Shown: positions 32,325-40,556, counted from the stretch's first letter. The stretch is 64,000 nt of DNA from Gammaproteobacteria bacterium (GCA_018826295.1 JAHJZX010000043.1:62001-126000); one strand, 5' to 3'. The notes: generated by a model from the sequence alone, not told the origin. A program made the numbers and translations.

Positions 32325-33053
32325 ATGCGTATCCCAAGAATTTATCATCATGGCGCTATAGCGCTAAACCAGCAATTTGCCCTGGACGACGATGCTGCCA
32401 ACCATGTAGGCCGTGTGCTGCGTATGGCCGTAGGCAGCGAGTTGATGCTGTTTAACGGCGATGGTTTTAACTACCCTGCCAACATCAGTAGCAGTGATAA
32501 AAAACGGGTCAGTGTTATTGCCACAGCACAGCAGCCAAACCCGGTTGAGTCGCCACTGAAAATTCATTTGGGTCAGGGCATATCGCGCGGCGACAGAATG
32601 GATTTTGCTATTCAAAAAGCCGTAGAGTTAGGCGTGACTGAAATAACCCCGTTATTTACCGAACGCTGCGGTGTAAAGTTGGATGCTGACCGGTTAGCCA
32701 AACGCAACGAGCAGTGGCAAAAAATTGCTATCAGCGCCTGTGAGCAGAGCGGCCGTAGCATAGTGCCAACGGTACATCCGGCCATTTCACTGGATGCCTG
32801 GCTTGGGCAAAACACAAAAGAATTAAAATTAACCTTGCATCCGTGGGCCAAAGACACCATTAAGACCCTAACCGCTAACCTGAATATCCGCTTAGTCATA
32901 GGCCCTGAAGGCGGTTTTAGTGAGCAAGAAATGGCACACACCACCGCGGCTGGTTTTAACGGCATTCAGTTGGGGCCACGCGTGCTGCGCACTGAAACCG
33001 CTGCACTTACCGCAATCAGCGCCTTACAACTGCAATTTGGCGATCTGGCCTGA
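32325..33053 (+). CDS. rsmE: 16S rRNA (uracil-1498-N3)-methyltransferase RsmE
   Basis: SPOUT-class methyltransferase for m3U1498 of 16S rRNA. The start MRIPRIYHH at 32325 matches E. coli RsmE exactly; an in-frame TTG 12 bases upstream is discarded. Family blocks AANHVGRVLRM, KAVELGVTEITPLFTERC and the SAM-binding knot LVIGPEGGFSEQE with LGPRVLRTETA are all present. 242 residues. It leads the conserved rsmE-gshB-yqgE-ruvX cluster. Confidence 0.96.
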   Translation: MRIPRIYHHGAIALNQQFALDDDAANHVGRVLRMAVGSELMLFNGDGFNYPANISSSDKKRVSVIATAQQPNPVESPLKIHLGQGISRGDRMDFAIQKAVELGVTEITPLFTERCGVKLDADRLAKRNEQWQKIAISACEQSGRSIVPTVHPAISLDAWLGQNTKELKLTLHPWAKDTIKTLTANLNIRLVIGPEGGFSEQEMAHTTAAGFNGIQLGPRVLRTETAALTAISALQLQFGDLA

Positions 33054-33062
33054 GGACACTGC

Positions 33063-34025
33063 ATGAACAAACCGATAAAACTTGGCATAGTGATGGACCC
33101 AATCTCTGCCATCAATATCAAAAAAGACTCCAGCTTTGCCATGTTGCTGCAAGCACAGCAGCGCGGTTACCAAATACACTATATGGAAATGGCCGATTTA
33201 TATCTGCTCGAAGGCCAGGCACGCGCCGCCACTAAGCTATTAACGGTGCAGCAGGAGCAAGCCGGCTGGTATAACTTTGGCAGCGAGCAAGACATTGCGC
33301 TAAGTGAGCTGGATGTGATCTTAATGCGTAAAGATCCGCCGTTTGATACCGAGTATATCTACGCCACTTACATTCTGGAGCGGGCAGAAGATGAAGGTAC
33401 ATTAATCGTCAATAAGCCGCAGAGCCTGCGCGATGCCAACGAAAAACTGTACACCAGCTGGTTTAGCCAACATACACCAAAAACTCTGGTAAGCCGCGAT
33501 GCCAAACGCTTAAAAGCCTTTTACCAGGCTGAACTGGACGTAATATTAAAACCGCTGGATGGTATGGGCGGCGCTTCTATTTTTCGGCTAAAACCCGGTG
33601 ATGCCAATGTCAGCGTCATCATAGAAACCCTGACCGAACATGGCAGCCGTTATGCCATGGCACAGCGCTTTATTCCACAAATTAGTGACGGTGATAAACG
33701 AATACTGGTGGTAAATGGTAAACCCGTGCCATACTGTTTAGCACGCATTCCGGCCAGCGGCGAAACCCGGGGTAACCTGGCAGCAGGCGGACGGGGTGAA
33801 GCCAGGCCATTATCCGCATCGGATCTGGCTATTGCCAATGCGGTAGCACCTACATTAAAAGCCAAAGGTTTGATTTTTGTCGGTCTGGATGTAATAGGCG
33901 ACAAATTAACAGAAATAAATGTTACCAGCCCAACCTGTATCCGCGAAATTGAAGCGGCGTTTCCAATTAGTATCACCGGTATGTTATTTGATGAAATTGA
34001 ACAGCTGCTGGCACAGCGCCAGTGA
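33063..34025 (+). CDS. gshB: Glutathione synthetase
   Basis: ATP-dependent ligation of glycine to gamma-glutamylcysteine. ATP-grasp enzyme of 320 residues (E. coli 316). Family blocks include KLGIVMDPISAINIKKDSSF at the N-terminus, RKDPPFDTEYIYATY, KPLDGMGGASIFR and the C-terminal EINVTSPTCIREIE. It starts nine bases after rsmE. Confidence 0.97.
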   Translation: MNKPIKLGIVMDPISAINIKKDSSFAMLLQAQQRGYQIHYMEMADLYLLEGQARAATKLLTVQQEQAGWYNFGSEQDIALSELDVILMRKDPPFDTEYIYATYILERAEDEGTLIVNKPQSLRDANEKLYTSWFSQHTPKTLVSRDAKRLKAFYQAELDVILKPLDGMGGASIFRLKPGDANVSVIIETLTEHGSRYAMAQRFIPQISDGDKRILVVNGKPVPYCLARIPASGETRGNLAAGGRGEARPLSASDLAIANAVAPTLKAKGLIFVGLDVIGDKLTEINVTSPTCIREIEAAFPISITGMLFDEIEQLLAQRQ

Positions 34026-34049
34026 CAACCACGTTGTAGCGAGGTCACT

Positions 34050-34607
34050 ATGCAGAGTTTTCAGAATCATTTTTTAATTGCAATGCCATCACTAGACGAT
34101 CCACTGTTTAAACGCAGTGTGGCCTATATTTGTGAGCACAATGATGAAGGTGCCATGGCTATAGTGATCAACCATCCACTGGAAGTGAAGGTGGCAGATT
34201 TACTACAACAACTGCAAATTGAGTTTAACCAAAAAAGCCCCGCCGCCACCGCACACGTTTGCGCAGGCGGTCCGGTGCAGCATGACAGAGGTTTTGTGCT
34301 ACATACGGCCAAAGAAGGTTACAGCAGCAGTATGCGCTTAAACGATAGCCTGATGGTGACAACATCAAAAGATATCCTGTTTGATCTGACCACCGACAAC
34401 GCACCGGAAAAATTTATTCTGGCACTGGGTTATGCCGGCTGGACCGCTGGCCAGTTAGAGCAGGAAATTGCCGACAATGCCTGGTTATTGATCCCGGCAG
34501 ACAGCAACATTATTTTTGATTTAGCCCATGCCGATAAATGGCAAAGTGCCACGGCTAAAATTGGTATTAAACCCTGGCAACTAACTAACGAGGCCGGTCA
34601 CGCTTAA
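34050..34607 (+). CDS. yqgE: UPF0301/AlgH family protein YqgE
   Basis: Conserved protein of unknown biochemical role (named AlgH in Pseudomonas). 185 residues. Typical N-terminal [26 protein letters not shown] and central [26 protein letters not shown]. Its stop and the ruvX start overlap as TAATG, so the two are translationally coupled, as in many proteobacteria. Confidence 0.95.
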   Translation: MQSFQNHFLIAMPSLDDPLFKRSVAYICEHNDEGAMAIVINHPLEVKVADLLQQLQIEFNQKSPAATAHVCAGGPVQHDRGFVLHTAKEGYSSSMRLNDSLMVTTSKDILFDLTTDNAPEKFILALGYAGWTAGQLEQEIADNAWLLIPADSNIIFDLAHADKWQSATAKIGIKPWQLTNEAGHA

Positions 34608-35023
34608 TGAGTCGCACCATTCTAACCTTTGATTACGGCACCAAAAGCATTGGCGTGGCGGTAGGACAAGAGCTTACCGGCACCGCCTCGCTGCTTAGTG
34701 CGTTAAAAGCCCAGGACGGCACACCAGATTGGACCCAACTGGAAAAACTGATTGGCGAGTGGAAACCGCAATTATTGCTGGTAGGCCTGCCACTTAATAT
34801 GGATGGCACCGAACAACCCTTTACTGCCCGCACGCGCAAATTTGCTAACCGGCTGCATGGTCGTTTTGGCCTGCCTGTCGAGCTACACGATGAACGTCTT
34901 ACCACCACCGAGGCGCGCGCCATGCTATTTGCTGAAGGCGGCTACCGTAGTCTGGCCAAAGATAAAGTGGACAGTTTATCGGCAAAAATCATCTTTGAGA
35001 GTTGGTATGAACAGCACGCTTAA
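34607..35023 (+). CDS. ruvX: Putative pre-16S rRNA nuclease / Holliday junction resolvase-like YqgF (RuvX)
   Basis: RNase H-fold nuclease that matures the 5' end of 16S rRNA; 138 residues like E. coli YqgF. The first catalytic Asp is in [15 protein letters not shown], the Glu is in [15 protein letters not shown] and the last Asp is in KDKVDSLSA. The start overlaps the yqgE stop, and the DUF1653 gene starts inside its 3' end. Confidence 0.95.
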   Translation: MSRTILTFDYGTKSIGVAVGQELTGTASLLSALKAQDGTPDWTQLEKLIGEWKPQLLLVGLPLNMDGTEQPFTARTRKFANRLHGRFGLPVELHDERLTTTEARAMLFAEGGYRSLAKDKVDSLSAKIIFESWYEQHA

Positions 35024-35270
35024 ACCACCGCTGCAGCCCGGTTTTTACCAGCATTACAAAGGGGCTTATTATCAGGTTATCGACTGTGCCCGCCACAGCG
35101 AAACAGAGCAGTGGCTGGTCATTTACCGCGCGCTGTACGGCGATTTTGGTCTGTGGGCGCGGCCGCTGGATATGTTCACTGAAAATGTTGAAATCGCCGG
35201 CGAATTACTGCCGCGCTTTTTGTACATTGGCAGCGTTAAGCCGGCCGGGCTGCAAAATCCGCCGGGTTAA
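35007..35270 (+). CDS. DUF1653 domain protein
   Basis: Small 87-residue protein. DUF1653 core: [24 protein letters not shown] followed by [21 protein letters not shown] and PRFLYIG. The ATG at 35007 lies inside ruvX (17-base overlap); the same frame is open far upstream inside ruvX but without similarity. Function unknown. Its last 35 bases overlap, tail to tail, with the last codons of the minus-strand gene at 35236-35802. Confidence 0.85.
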   Translation: MNSTLKPPLQPGFYQHYKGAYYQVIDCARHSETEQWLVIYRALYGDFGLWARPLDMFTENVEIAGELLPRFLYIGSVKPAGLQNPPG

Positions 35271-35802
35271 CCTCTTGTGCCAGCAGCAAAATAATATCCT
35301 GCTGCGATAACCAACTGCGTAACTGCACCGCCCCGGCTTTCAGTTGGTCATGTTGGCCGATCAACAGCCACAATTGCTGTACAAAGTTGTCAAAACCCGC
35401 CGCAGCATCATAACGTAGCGCCCCGCTTTGGCTTATAACACTAAGCAAATGTCTAATTAATTCAGAACTTTGCTGCAGCTTCTGCTGATAGGGCGTTAAC
35501 GCTTGCTGTAAACACTGTTGCAATGGGTACAGCATCTGAACGGCTTCACGTAGTTGCTGTTTACGCAACTGGCCACGATGCTCATCACAATGCACGGGCA
35601 TAGTAAGTTTGCTGCGTAAACCTGCCAGTTCGGCGCTGGCTACTAAGCCATAGCTACTTAACAGTTGTTCCGCTGATGTTATCCAGCTTTGCAGTGCCGT
35701 CAGCGCCTGCGGCTGTTTGCGTTCAAAGGCCGTAACCAGCGGCGGAAACTGCAACAGCATAGTAGTTAACTCTTTTACCAGATGCACAATCGACTTTTGC
35801 AT
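35236..35802 (-). CDS. Helical protein of unknown function, third gene of the DUF2589 cassette
   Basis: I do not recognise this 188-residue protein. It is nearly all helical by appearance, rich in Leu and Gln, with a coiled-coil-prone middle (RKQQLREAVQMLYPLQQCLQQ), no signal peptide, no membrane segment and no obvious catalytic motif. It starts five bases after the stop of the second cassette gene, so it is surely cotranscribed with it. The 3' end overlaps the convergent DUF1653 gene by 35 bases. Reality of the gene is supported by length, operon spacing and normal codon use. Confidence 0.7.
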   Translation of the reverse strand: MQKSIVHLVKELTTMLLQFPPLVTAFERKQPQALTALQSWITSAEQLLSSYGLVASAELAGLRSKLTMPVHCDEHRGQLRKQQLREAVQMLYPLQQCLQQALTPYQQKLQQSSELIRHLLSVISQSGALRYDAAAGFDNFVQQLWLLIGQHDQLKAGAVQLRSWLSQQDIILLLAQEVNPADFAARPA

Positions 35803-35807
35803 AGCCG

Positions 35808-36512
35808 TTATTCCGGTAATAGACGACGGCTGACTTCACCAGTACTACTTTCCATCTGCTGCCATTCCATGCCATCTTCCGAGATCTTAAGTTTGATGTA
35901 GATGATATTTTCCGGCTTCTCTTCGCGCAGCTTATGCGACTCGGCAATCACATTTAAGTTTTCAATCACCTTGCGCTGGCTTAGTACCTTTATTTCCTGC
36001 GTCGCCGCCGCCACCACTCTGGCTGTTATCTGTTCAACATTAAGTTTAGGGATATTTTCCCGGCTGAGCAGTTGATGCTCTTCTGCCAGTTGCACCAGTT
36101 GCCGCACCGCCAGTTGGCTGTACTCTTCTATGGGTGCCATGTCTTGTTTAATGCGTAATGACTGTTCCAGCTCGTGGGTTTGCTGCACCAGGGCCGCCCG
36201 CAAAGCTTTCGATGCTTTAGAGGGCAAACTGGTGCGGCCAAGGCTGTTGGTTAGTTCCTTGTACATCAGGCTGTTAAACTTATTATTGTCTATCGGCTGA
36301 TATTGGGTTTCTGTTTTTTCGGTCAAAACATCCAGTGCCACCGGTATGGTCAGTTCAACATCCCCCACCCGCATATGCGGCACGGCAAAATGCTTAAGTA
36401 AGTCATGTTTGGCATATTCTTCCGCCACTTTCACGGTTTGAATATCCGCCATTACCCGGGCATTGGTAATGCTGCTGATAATACTGCCCAGGTATTCGTT
36501 TAAATTCGGCAT
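35808..36512 (-). CDS. Conserved hypothetical protein, second gene of the DUF2589 cassette
   Basis: 234 residues, start MPNLNEYLGSIISSITNARVMADIQ at the ATG 36512, which has AGGGA at a suitable distance. An N-terminal helix is followed by LLKHFAVPHMRVGDVELTIPVALD, then a helical middle and a C-terminal strand region ENIIYIKLKISEDGMEWQQ. The VP-(X)-MRVGDVELTIPVAL segment recalls the beta strands of DUF2589 proteins (KVPFLTMLTIPALRIEE next door), and both proteins begin MPNL, so the two may be distant relatives. No signal peptide. Function unknown. Confidence 0.72.
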   Translation of the reverse strand: MPNLNEYLGSIISSITNARVMADIQTVKVAEEYAKHDLLKHFAVPHMRVGDVELTIPVALDVLTEKTETQYQPIDNNKFNSLMYKELTNSLGRTSLPSKASKALRAALVQQTHELEQSLRIKQDMAPIEEYSQLAVRQLVQLAEEHQLLSRENIPKLNVEQITARVVAAATQEIKVLSQRKVIENLNVIAESHKLREEKPENIIYIKLKISEDGMEWQQMESSTGEVSRRLLPE

Positions 36513-36533
36513 AGTAAATTCCCTGTAAAACCA

Positions 36534-36556
36534 GGCCGGCGGTAGCACCACCGGCC
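36534..36556 (-). other. Stem-loop between the first two DUF2589-cassette genes
   Basis: GGCCGG/CCGGCC plus GGT/ACC pairing with one mismatch and a three-base loop, in the 63-base gap. No T-run on either side. It could be an mRNA processing or stability element that sets unequal levels of the two products. Confidence 0.45.
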
Positions 36557-36575
36557 CTTAGCTTCGCCAACGCGA

Positions 36576-37184
36576 TCAGGCGCTAACGATACTGTCTTCT
36601 AACATCGTTAAGATCCGGTCCAACCCGGCCGGTATTTCATCATTTAACGCCGTAACCTTAACACCGAGGTTATAGGTTTTTTCTACGCTGACACCACGGG
36701 TAGACGAGCGTTTGTATGATGCTGACGCTTTGAAATTTACAATTTTATAGTTAATGCCCAGCTCGGCGCTGGCAGCAAATTCGCTGGATACATTAGAGGT
36801 TTCGGTCGACGTCAGCTTGGCATTAAAGTCGATGGTAATTTCTTCAATTCTAAGCGCCGGTATCGTCAACATGGTTAAAAACGGTACCTTAATCGACACT
36901 TCTGTGGAGATAAAATTGCTGGTGACATCAGTACCCGGTGGTAAACCTTCATCGGTCAGTTGTTGAGCCGTCTTGCCAACATGAGGATTGGGCGTCGATT
37001 TGGTAAAATCAAAATCAACATAACGCAGCTCTTTACTGCCACCGTTATCTTCAAAGCCCACCGCCTGAATAAAACTGACCTGCGACATAGACGCCGCATG
37101 TTGTGCCTGCACGGCTGCCTGCAACGGGCCGCCGATATACACGCTAAAATCTAAACTATTGAGTTCCTGCACCAGATTTGGCAT
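36576..37184 (-). CDS. DUF2589 domain protein
   Basis: 202 residues; the whole protein fits DUF2589: a helical start LVQELNSLDFSVYIGGPLQAAVQAQHAA followed by FIQAVGF, a beta-rich middle with VPFLTMLTIPALRIEEITIDFNAKL (in one run of strands), and the C-terminal YNLGVKVTALNDEIPAGLDRILTMLEDSI. No signal peptide or membrane helix. The ATG at 37184 follows GGGAG. It is the promoter-proximal gene of a three-gene minus-strand set and is divergent from the small membrane protein at 37504. The biochemical role of DUF2589 is not known to me. Confidence 0.83.
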   Translation of the reverse strand: MPNLVQELNSLDFSVYIGGPLQAAVQAQHAASMSQVSFIQAVGFEDNGGSKELRYVDFDFTKSTPNPHVGKTAQQLTDEGLPPGTDVTSNFISTEVSIKVPFLTMLTIPALRIEEITIDFNAKLTSTETSNVSSEFAASAELGINYKIVNFKASASYKRSSTRGVSVEKTYNLGVKVTALNDEIPAGLDRILTMLEDSIVSA

Positions 37185-37503
37185 GACTCTCACTCCCTGC
37201 TAGCTGTACCTACTCTGTTAAGGCTTTTCGGTTGCCGCCGACTACTTTTCGCCGGCTGTTTACCACAGCTACTACAGACGGTACATCAGCACCAGCCCGG
37301 CAGTTAATCAAGCCTAGCTGTAAGCTGAAGAATAACCAGCAACAAAATAGGGAATTTTATTACGCTTTGCTGATAAATAACTGACATGCAGCAAGCCAAT
37401 TTTACCTTTTGTCACCGATTAAAACCGTTGGTCATTTTTTTCCGCCCGCTGTGTAAACCTACCTTTATCTTAAGAGCGTCAACTAACACAAAAGGACAAT
37501 ACT
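37185..37503. other. Divergent intergenic region (319 bases)
   Basis: Separates the minus-strand DUF2589 cassette from the plus-strand immunity-like gene. It must hold promoters for both, but I see no consensus -35/-10 pair on either strand by eye. AGGACAA at 37492-37498 is the ribosome binding site of the plus-strand gene. No repeats or small gene seen. Confidence 0.4.
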
Positions 37504-37755
37504 ATGTTTGCCCAAACTGAACTTATGCACCACTTAGGCCAGCTTAGCCCATTTTTCTGGTTAGGTTTTATACCGGCATTTCTGGCGGTGTATTTTTTAC
37601 CCAGCATTATTGCCAGCTTTCGTAACCGACAACATCTGGGTAAAATTTTCCTCGCTAATATACCGGCAGGCTTTTCCTGGATTGCCTGGCTAGCTCTTAT
37701 TGCCTGGGCCTTTACCGGTAAACAGAAAAAACCTGCTGAACAAGCCGGGGCTTAG
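37504..37755 (+). CDS. Superinfection immunity protein family (Imm_superinfect-like) membrane protein
   Basis: 83 residues with two membrane helices (about 15-37 and 52-70) separated by a basic loop. The pattern FLAVYFLPSIIASFRNRQHLGKIFLANIPAGFSWIAWLALIAWAF (read in parts) is that of the family named after phage T4 Imm, in which a YFLP-IIA-R-H-I-N-G-W-WI-LIWA framework is conserved. In T4 Imm blocks DNA injection by superinfecting phages; chromosomal homologues are common and mostly untested. It lies ten bases before the sensor kinase gene, so they may be cotranscribed. Confidence 0.75.
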   Translation: MFAQTELMHHLGQLSPFFWLGFIPAFLAVYFLPSIIASFRNRQHLGKIFLANIPAGFSWIAWLALIAWAFTGKQKKPAEQAGA

Positions 37756-37765
37756 GTAGTACACT

Positions 37766-38908
37766 GTGTTTACTCAGAATTTTACTATTGTGCTAATGTT
37801 TACTTTGCCTGCTTATCGCCAACGCATTGCGTTAAATAACTGCAGCCGCGCCTACTTGTGGGCGCAGCTGCTTACTATGCTGGTGTATTTGCTGTACCTG
37901 ATGGCCTACACTTTGCCTTTTGTCAGTGTTCAGCAACCTGGTTTACTATTAGCGTTTTTACTGAAGTATCTTATCGAGGCGGGCTGCTTTGTCAGCCTCG
38001 GCCATTTGCTGTTACGGCCAGGGCTACAGTCTATACAGCAGCAGGGTATCAGTATCACGTCGTTGTTTGGCTTTGGCCTGATGTTACTACTGGCCGCGAC
38101 GCTGCAATCAACCCTCAGTTACCTGTTAAGCCAACTTGATGTGTTTAACAGCACAGATCTGAGCTTACTAACCGTCAATAACCCTGAGCAGCAGTCATCG
38201 TTTCAGATGACATTTTCCACCACTTTTATCCTGCTTAGTTACGGCATTATGTACGCCGGCATGTATCTGGTGTGGACCTTTGCCTATGTACTGTGGCAAA
38301 GCTGGCAAGCCAGGCGTTTAATGCAGCAACAAATGCAACAAGCCCGGCTACAGCAACTGACAAACCAGCTTAGCCCGCACTTTTTATTTAATGCCTTCAA
38401 CAGTATCCGCGCGCTGATTTTTGAGGATCAGCATAAAGCCGCCGATACCGTGACCCGGTTATCTGAACTGTTTCGTTTTCACCTGCAGGCGCATTTACAG
38501 CCCGAATCTACGTTGGCACAAGAGTGGCAGTTAACCGAGCAATACCTGGCGATAGAGCAAGTACGGCTGGAGCAACGCCTACAATTTAGCTGTGATATTG
38601 CACAGCAGTTATCGCAATTTAAACTGCCAACACTGAGTTTGCTTACGCTGGTAGAGAACGCCATTAAACACGGCATAGCGCCTAATGTCGCCGCCGGACA
38701 ATTGCACATAAGCGCCACGGCGCACAATAACGGCTGGCGGTTAACGGTAGCCAACAGCGTGCAAGCCGATACTGCACAGGCCGGCACTGCTACCGGCTTA
38801 GCTAATTTACGCAGCCGGTTGCAATTGATGTACGGCGCTAACGCCACACTAAAACTGACGCAGCAAAGCGGCCAATTTAGCGCCCAGTTGGAGTTTAGCC
38901 ATGTATAA
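37766..38908 (+). CDS. LytS/AlgZ-type sensor histidine kinase
   Basis: 380 residues. Four membrane helices in the N-terminal half (about 31-51, 59-84, 99-120, 152-177), a short coiled linker, then the His_kinase domain with phosphoacceptor His205 in NQLSPHFLFNAFNSIRAL and a HATPase domain with the N-box LVENAIKHGI and LANLRSRLQLMYG. No known extracellular sensor domain. The GTG start at 37766 is uncertain; an ATG at 37796 is an alternative. The stop overlaps the response regulator start by 8 bases, so they form one two-component system. Confidence 0.92.
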   Translation: MFTQNFTIVLMFTLPAYRQRIALNNCSRAYLWAQLLTMLVYLLYLMAYTLPFVSVQQPGLLLAFLLKYLIEAGCFVSLGHLLLRPGLQSIQQQGISITSLFGFGLMLLLAATLQSTLSYLLSQLDVFNSTDLSLLTVNNPEQQSSFQMTFSTTFILLSYGIMYAGMYLVWTFAYVLWQSWQARRLMQQQMQQARLQQLTNQLSPHFLFNAFNSIRALIFEDQHKAADTVTRLSELFRFHLQAHLQPESTLAQEWQLTEQYLAIEQVRLEQRLQFSCDIAQQLSQFKLPTLSLLTLVENAIKHGIAPNVAAGQLHISATAHNNGWRLTVANSVQADTAQAGTATGLANLRSRLQLMYGANATLKLTQQSGQFSAQLEFSHV

Positions 38909-39614
38909 CTGCCTGCTGGTTGACGACGAGCGCTTAGCCCGCAGCGAATTAAAACGCCTGCTAAAATCACATCCCCAATGCATTATTGCCGCCGAAGCGC
39001 AAAGTGGCGAAGAAGCCTTGCAGCAACTTGCCAGCATGAAAATTGATGTGGTGTTTCTGGATATACAGATGCCAGGCCTGACCGGCTTGCAACTGGCAGA
39101 GCATATTCCCGCTAACACCCAATTTATTTTCTGTACCGCCTTTAACAGCTTCGCCTTAGATGCGTTTGAGCTAAATGCGGCGGATTATCTGTTAAAACCT
39201 ATAGCACCGGAGCGGCTTGGCAAAGCGCTGCAAAAACTGCGGCCGGCTAATACTGATATCACGCCGCACTTTTTAGCGGAACAGCACGGTATTTTACTTA
39301 AGTTTGGCGACAGCCAACGGGTGGTAAGGCTAAATGAAATCAGCCGTTTTGAAAGCATCGGCAACCATGCTGCAGTGTATACGCCTTATGGCAAAAGCTT
39401 TATTCACAGCTCGCTGGCGAAGATTGAACAAAAACTCGACCCGGCGCTGTTTTTTAAAGCCAGCCGGGCCGATATAGTGCGCATCAGCGCCATCAGCCAG
39501 ATTGAACCGGCGATAGCCGACGGCGGTTTAGTCGCCATCTTACAAGACGGCCAGCAGGTAGATGTCAGCCGGCGTCAAGCGCAGCAGCTAAAACAGCAGT
39601 TTAGTGCGTTTTAA
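38901..39614 (+). CDS. LytTR-family response regulator
   Basis: 237 residues: receiver domain with acidic pair DDE (8-10) and phosphoacceptor Asp54 (VVFLDIQMPG), Lys in LLKPI, and a C-terminal LytTR DNA-binding domain (about 135-235) with RLNEISRFESIGNHAAVYT and SSLAKIEQKLDPALFFKASRADIV. Partner of the upstream kinase. Its targets are unknown; the nearest downstream unit is the ABC export module at 40006. Confidence 0.93.
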   Translation: MYNCLLVDDERLARSELKRLLKSHPQCIIAAEAQSGEEALQQLASMKIDVVFLDIQMPGLTGLQLAEHIPANTQFIFCTAFNSFALDAFELNAADYLLKPIAPERLGKALQKLRPANTDITPHFLAEQHGILLKFGDSQRVVRLNEISRFESIGNHAAVYTPYGKSFIHSSLAKIEQKLDPALFFKASRADIVRISAISQIEPAIADGGLVAILQDGQQVDVSRRQAQQLKQQFSAF

Positions 39615-40005
39615 AAACAGTTTAATTTGGCTAACTCCAGCCGCAATTCACGGTTTGCGCTACCAACCATAAATCCATTGTGCGCAGTGGATTTATCAAG
39701 ATCCCGGCAGAATTAACAAACTACCAGCTGAGACTCAATACCAACACCGCCCGTATATTACGACAACAGAAATTTGAGACCGCTGGCCGTGCTATTAACC
39801 AGCAATATTGCAACTGCATAGTAAAGATCAACCGATTAAGCTGACATCGCCATTAATAGTAGCAAGCATAATTGGCAAAATGGCCGCCACCAATGTAAAT
39901 TTTTATCGATAATTGTTACTTTGAGGTATATATTAAAACCGCCACTGTAATCATTTGGTTCAACATTAGCTACATGAATCGTCAATATTTTGGAGGATAA
40001 AACCA
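39615..40005. other. Intergenic region (391 bases) ahead of the export module
   Basis: No gene of convincing size. It contains the 12-base-pair stem-loop at 39669-39696, becomes AT-rich towards 40005, and carries a GGAGG ribosome binding site (39992-39996) for the gene at 40006. A tiny open frame of eight codons starting ATGAATCGT near 39974 contains that ribosome binding site; I regard it as chance. No clear LytTR direct repeat was spotted. Confidence 0.4.
39669..39696. repeat. Perfect long hairpin, 12-bp stem
   Basis: ATAAATCCATTG / CAGTGGATTTAT with a TGCG loop; one G-T wobble in the stem. No T-run. Lies 55 bases after the response regulator stop. It could be a terminator of the two-component system, a dimer operator or a remnant of a small mobile repeat. 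Confidence 0.6.
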
Positions 40006-40533
40006 ATGCTTTGGTTTAAAAGGATTTTATTTACTTTTCTAATTCTTGGCGTCGTAGCATTAATGTTTAGAGATGACATTAAAGAATTTCTATATGATGC
40101 TCTTACCTCTTATAAACACAGCTATGCGCAAAGCAAAATTGGCAGCTCAGTACCTGCAGGGTTGCTGTTTTATGATCGGCAGGGAGAGGCTATATCTGCC
40201 GCAGACCTGTTCCAACACAGTACCTGGGTTATGGTATACGAAAACAGTTGTAGTGCTTGCAAAACAGCTATAAAGGATGCCTTAGACCTACGATTAACTG
40301 AGCTAAATCAGCAACGATTAATGTTTGTCAGCCTCACAGATACTTTACCTGCGGAGCTTGCGGGTTCAGAGCCGCTCAATGTTTATAGCAGCCAGGAAAA
40401 GCAAAGTGGCTCGTTGTTTTTCTCACGACTGTCTCCTACTTTTTTTCGCATCGAGAAGGGTGTCATCACAGATGTAAAAATCGGATATAGCCTCGAAAGC
40501 TTTACCGAAGGTCATCACTTTTCTCTTAAATAG
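40006..40533 (+). CDS. Membrane-anchored thioredoxin-like protein with C-S-A-C motif
   Basis: 175 residues. One N-terminal membrane helix (about residues 6-21) then a soluble domain, presumably periplasmic. WVMVYENSCSACKTAIKDAL places a CXXC pair (Cys82, Cys85) after a beta strand and before a helix, the arrangement of thioredoxin-fold redox proteins; RLMFVSL and the SPTFFRIEKG segment (with a cis-Pro-like position) agree. The family cannot be named. It is the first gene of an AT-richer block and is 23 bases upstream of the HlyD-type adaptor, so it is likely transcribed with the exporter. Confidence 0.7.
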   Translation: MLWFKRILFTFLILGVVALMFRDDIKEFLYDALTSYKHSYAQSKIGSSVPAGLLFYDRQGEAISAADLFQHSTWVMVYENSCSACKTAIKDALDLRLTELNQQRLMFVSLTDTLPAELAGSEPLNVYSSQEKQSGSLFFSRLSPTFFRIEKGVITDVKIGYSLESFTEGHHFSLK

Positions 40534-40556
40534 TTTATCAATTAAGCAGTAGGGCA

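Noticed and set aside
34803..35006. Upstream extension of the DUF1653 frame
   Set aside because: The extra 68 codons lie in ruvX and have no similarity to DUF1653; the ATG at 35007 fits the family start.
38479..38970. Minus-strand open frame of 163 codons, Cys-rich
   Set aside because: Antisense to the sensor kinase and regulator genes; Cys/Ser richness is a by-product of the opposite-strand codons.
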